Below, one piece after another: positions 36,149 through 64,000 of a stretch of DNA of 64,000 nt. The DNA lies in NCBI GenBank assembly GCA_964035795.1, contig OZ038320.1, positions 4,031,896 through 4,095,895 on the forward strand, in the 5' to 3' direction. Position 1 is the first letter of the stretch; every line of letters begins with the position of its first letter. Under the pieces are notes generated by a model. That model saw only the letters and a program-made list of their open reading frames with translations. It was not told where the DNA came from and ran no database searches. Origin of the DNA: Pterobdella sp. o SKG-2022. Taxonomy: Eukaryota > Annelida > Clitellata > Hirudinida > Piscicolidae. Position numbers and translations under genes: made by a program.

Positions 36149-36760
36149 TTATTTATTAACGATTATTTGAGGGTACATAATACGATGGTTTGCAGAACTT
36201 TTTGAACATTTTTAAAATTTATTGGTAAATAAAGTTAAAATAACATTTGACTTGGTGTATCAAAGGCACGCACGCGTGTGGGTCATTTGTTACGTCATTA
36301 TTGTCCACAATCGATTATGTTTAAGCTTAAAACTTTTGAAGCCGAAATAAAATGATGATGGAGTAAAGGCACAAAAGGACAGTGATAAGATCAGATCATT
36401 TGAGTTTCTTGTATCATAATAGAAATGTAATATTTTACATAGATAATACAAAAAAAAATATTGACTTGAAAGTAGATTGTAATTTTTAAACCTTTAAAAA
36501 TAAAATTGAAGTGAAGCGCTGTGCAGTAACAATTTAAAAGTAACAATTGATTGTAAAAAGACGTTAAAATGGCTAAAATTGAAATAAATTTCATTATGAT
36601 TCTAGGTTGGTTAATTAAAATTGGCTTTGGTGAGCGTCCATGTAAATCTATTTTTCAAAAAATATTTTTTGATTTAAAAAGCGCATTGATAAATCATCAC
36701 AATTCATCGATTAGGACAATATAAACATCATTTTAGAGCATCAGAGCACTTAGAGTATAA
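36149..36760. other. Convergent gene-end region between SPT5 and RhoGEF
   Basis: About 610 bp between two stop codons facing each other. An AATAAA 80 nt after the SPT5 stop is a good poly(A) signal; the rest should be the RhoGEF 3' UTR. No open frame is recognised. Confidence 0.6.
36228..36233 (+). terminator. SPT5 poly(A) signal
   Basis: Canonical AATAAA 80 nt downstream of the SPT5 stop, the first one after it on the coding strand. Confidence 0.6.
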
Positions 36761-62981
<26,221 letters not shown>

Positions 62982-64000
62982 GATTTGATTTGCAGATGTA
63001 TTATTGTTTTTTTCTATGTACTATGTCGTTCAGAAAGTATGTTCATTTCCTTCAAAACTCTGATGTATTATTTTGTAATAAAACTATTCCAAAAAAGTCA
63101 AAAAATTTTTATAAATTGCCTAGATATCCTGTGTTGAATATCTGTCATGTAACACAGATTAATGAACCTTAAACATCATTACATCATTTAACTTTGTCTT
63201 ATCGAAAGAGTGTTTCAAACTAAACAGCTATTTTCCTTTATTTACACATTATCCAAGTTGTTCTTGTACATTATATACATTTTTCTGAAATTATTGAAGG
63301 CCTATTCAGTATTCGAAAGAAACGAGCGAGAAAACACTACAGAAAACAATAGTCAGAAAAATCATCAATCAAACCCTTTAAGAATTTGAATTTTTATAAC
63401 AATCTTTTCTCTTTATTTATCGCAGTCTGTTATTTCTTTAGATAAACACAATATTTACTAATATTGTTTTTGGATCACTTAATTTTTTTATTGAATAAAA
63501 GTAGAGAATTCTAAACAAAAGTTATTTCAATTTATCCACTGAAAACAACACAACATGAACAACACAGTGAAACTTTTCATAAAAATGTTCTATAGCACTT
63601 ATATATCTTTTTGCCTACAATACAATAAATCATTATCATCTATGTGCTAGTTTTTAAATCGGCTATAACAAAGGAGCTATTCAATGCAATGAAGTGAGTA
63701 ATACATATAATAAAAACGATGTTAAGTTCTTCAAGCTTTTTATTATACTGTTACAATTCTCTTAGCTTGCCTGCTTTTGTGCACATTTTTACGCCTTTTA
63801 AAGCTATATTGAAAGATATATATATAAATTAATCTGTAGTTATATGAGAGTTCATAATTAAAATTAATATATGGTAAGTTATAATACATAATCTCGTACC
63901 AAACATAATGACTTATAGTAATTTTGTTCGCATGTATTTTACACTCACACATGTTTCTATACAGGTGATTTAATTAAAGCCTAGAACAAACAGAATGTAA
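62982..64000. other. Region upstream of the RhoGEF start codon
   Basis: AT-rich. It should hold the RhoGEF promoter and 5' UTR, or further 5' exons if the start at 62981 is not the true one. Short open stretches at 62990-63172 and 63743-63952 show no recognisable domain. Confidence 0.5.

Overview
The window is nuclear DNA of an AT-rich invertebrate animal. The protein genes are split into many short exons with GT..AG introns, TAA, TGA and TAG all act as stops, and CRTC and a RhoGEF with RH, C1, DH and PH domains are animal-type genes. The AT bias, the abundant microsatellites and the tRNA-derived SINEs would suit a flatworm or a similar AT-rich invertebrate, but nothing here fixes the phylum. 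There is no bacterial, viral, CRISPR or operon content.

Six protein genes can be read by joining exons across introns. From left to right: (1) the 5' end of a type II regulatory subunit of cAMP-dependent protein kinase, minus strand, running off the left edge (1784-2430); (2) TIPIN, a fork-protection factor, minus strand, complete in 7 exons (8542-10571); (3) CRTC, the CREB coactivator, plus strand (10859-19484), starting head-to-head with TIPIN only 287 bp away; (4) an SH3BGR-type thioredoxin-fold protein with a long Nopp140/SRP40-like Ser/Lys/Asp repeat tail, minus strand (21249-26099); (5) the transcription elongation factor SPT5, plus strand, complete in 24 exons (27692-36148); (6) a RhoGEF2/ARHGEF11-12 family Rho exchange factor, minus strand, 33 exons (36761-62981). 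Reading phase is consistent across every junction of TIPIN, SH3BGR, SPT5 and RhoGEF as modelled. The weak point is CRTC, where at least one middle exon is missing from my model.

Between and inside the genes lie a decayed non-LTR retrotransposon (6052-7700), the 3' coding end of another with C-terminal zinc fingers (56958-57704), three copies of one tRNA-derived SINE family, a perfect 182-bp palindrome in an SPT5 intron, and a 262-bp pure GTAG repeat that begins exactly at an SPT5 5' splice site. The region 2.4-6.0 kb holds no recognisable gene.

Functionally the neighbours are mostly unrelated. PKA RII and CRTC both act in cAMP signalling, but that is probably chance. The observations most worth checking are the GTAG repeat at the splice donor, the spacer-free palindrome, the SH3BGR/Nopp140-like chimera built only of phase-0 exons, and the domain make-up of the RhoGEF.
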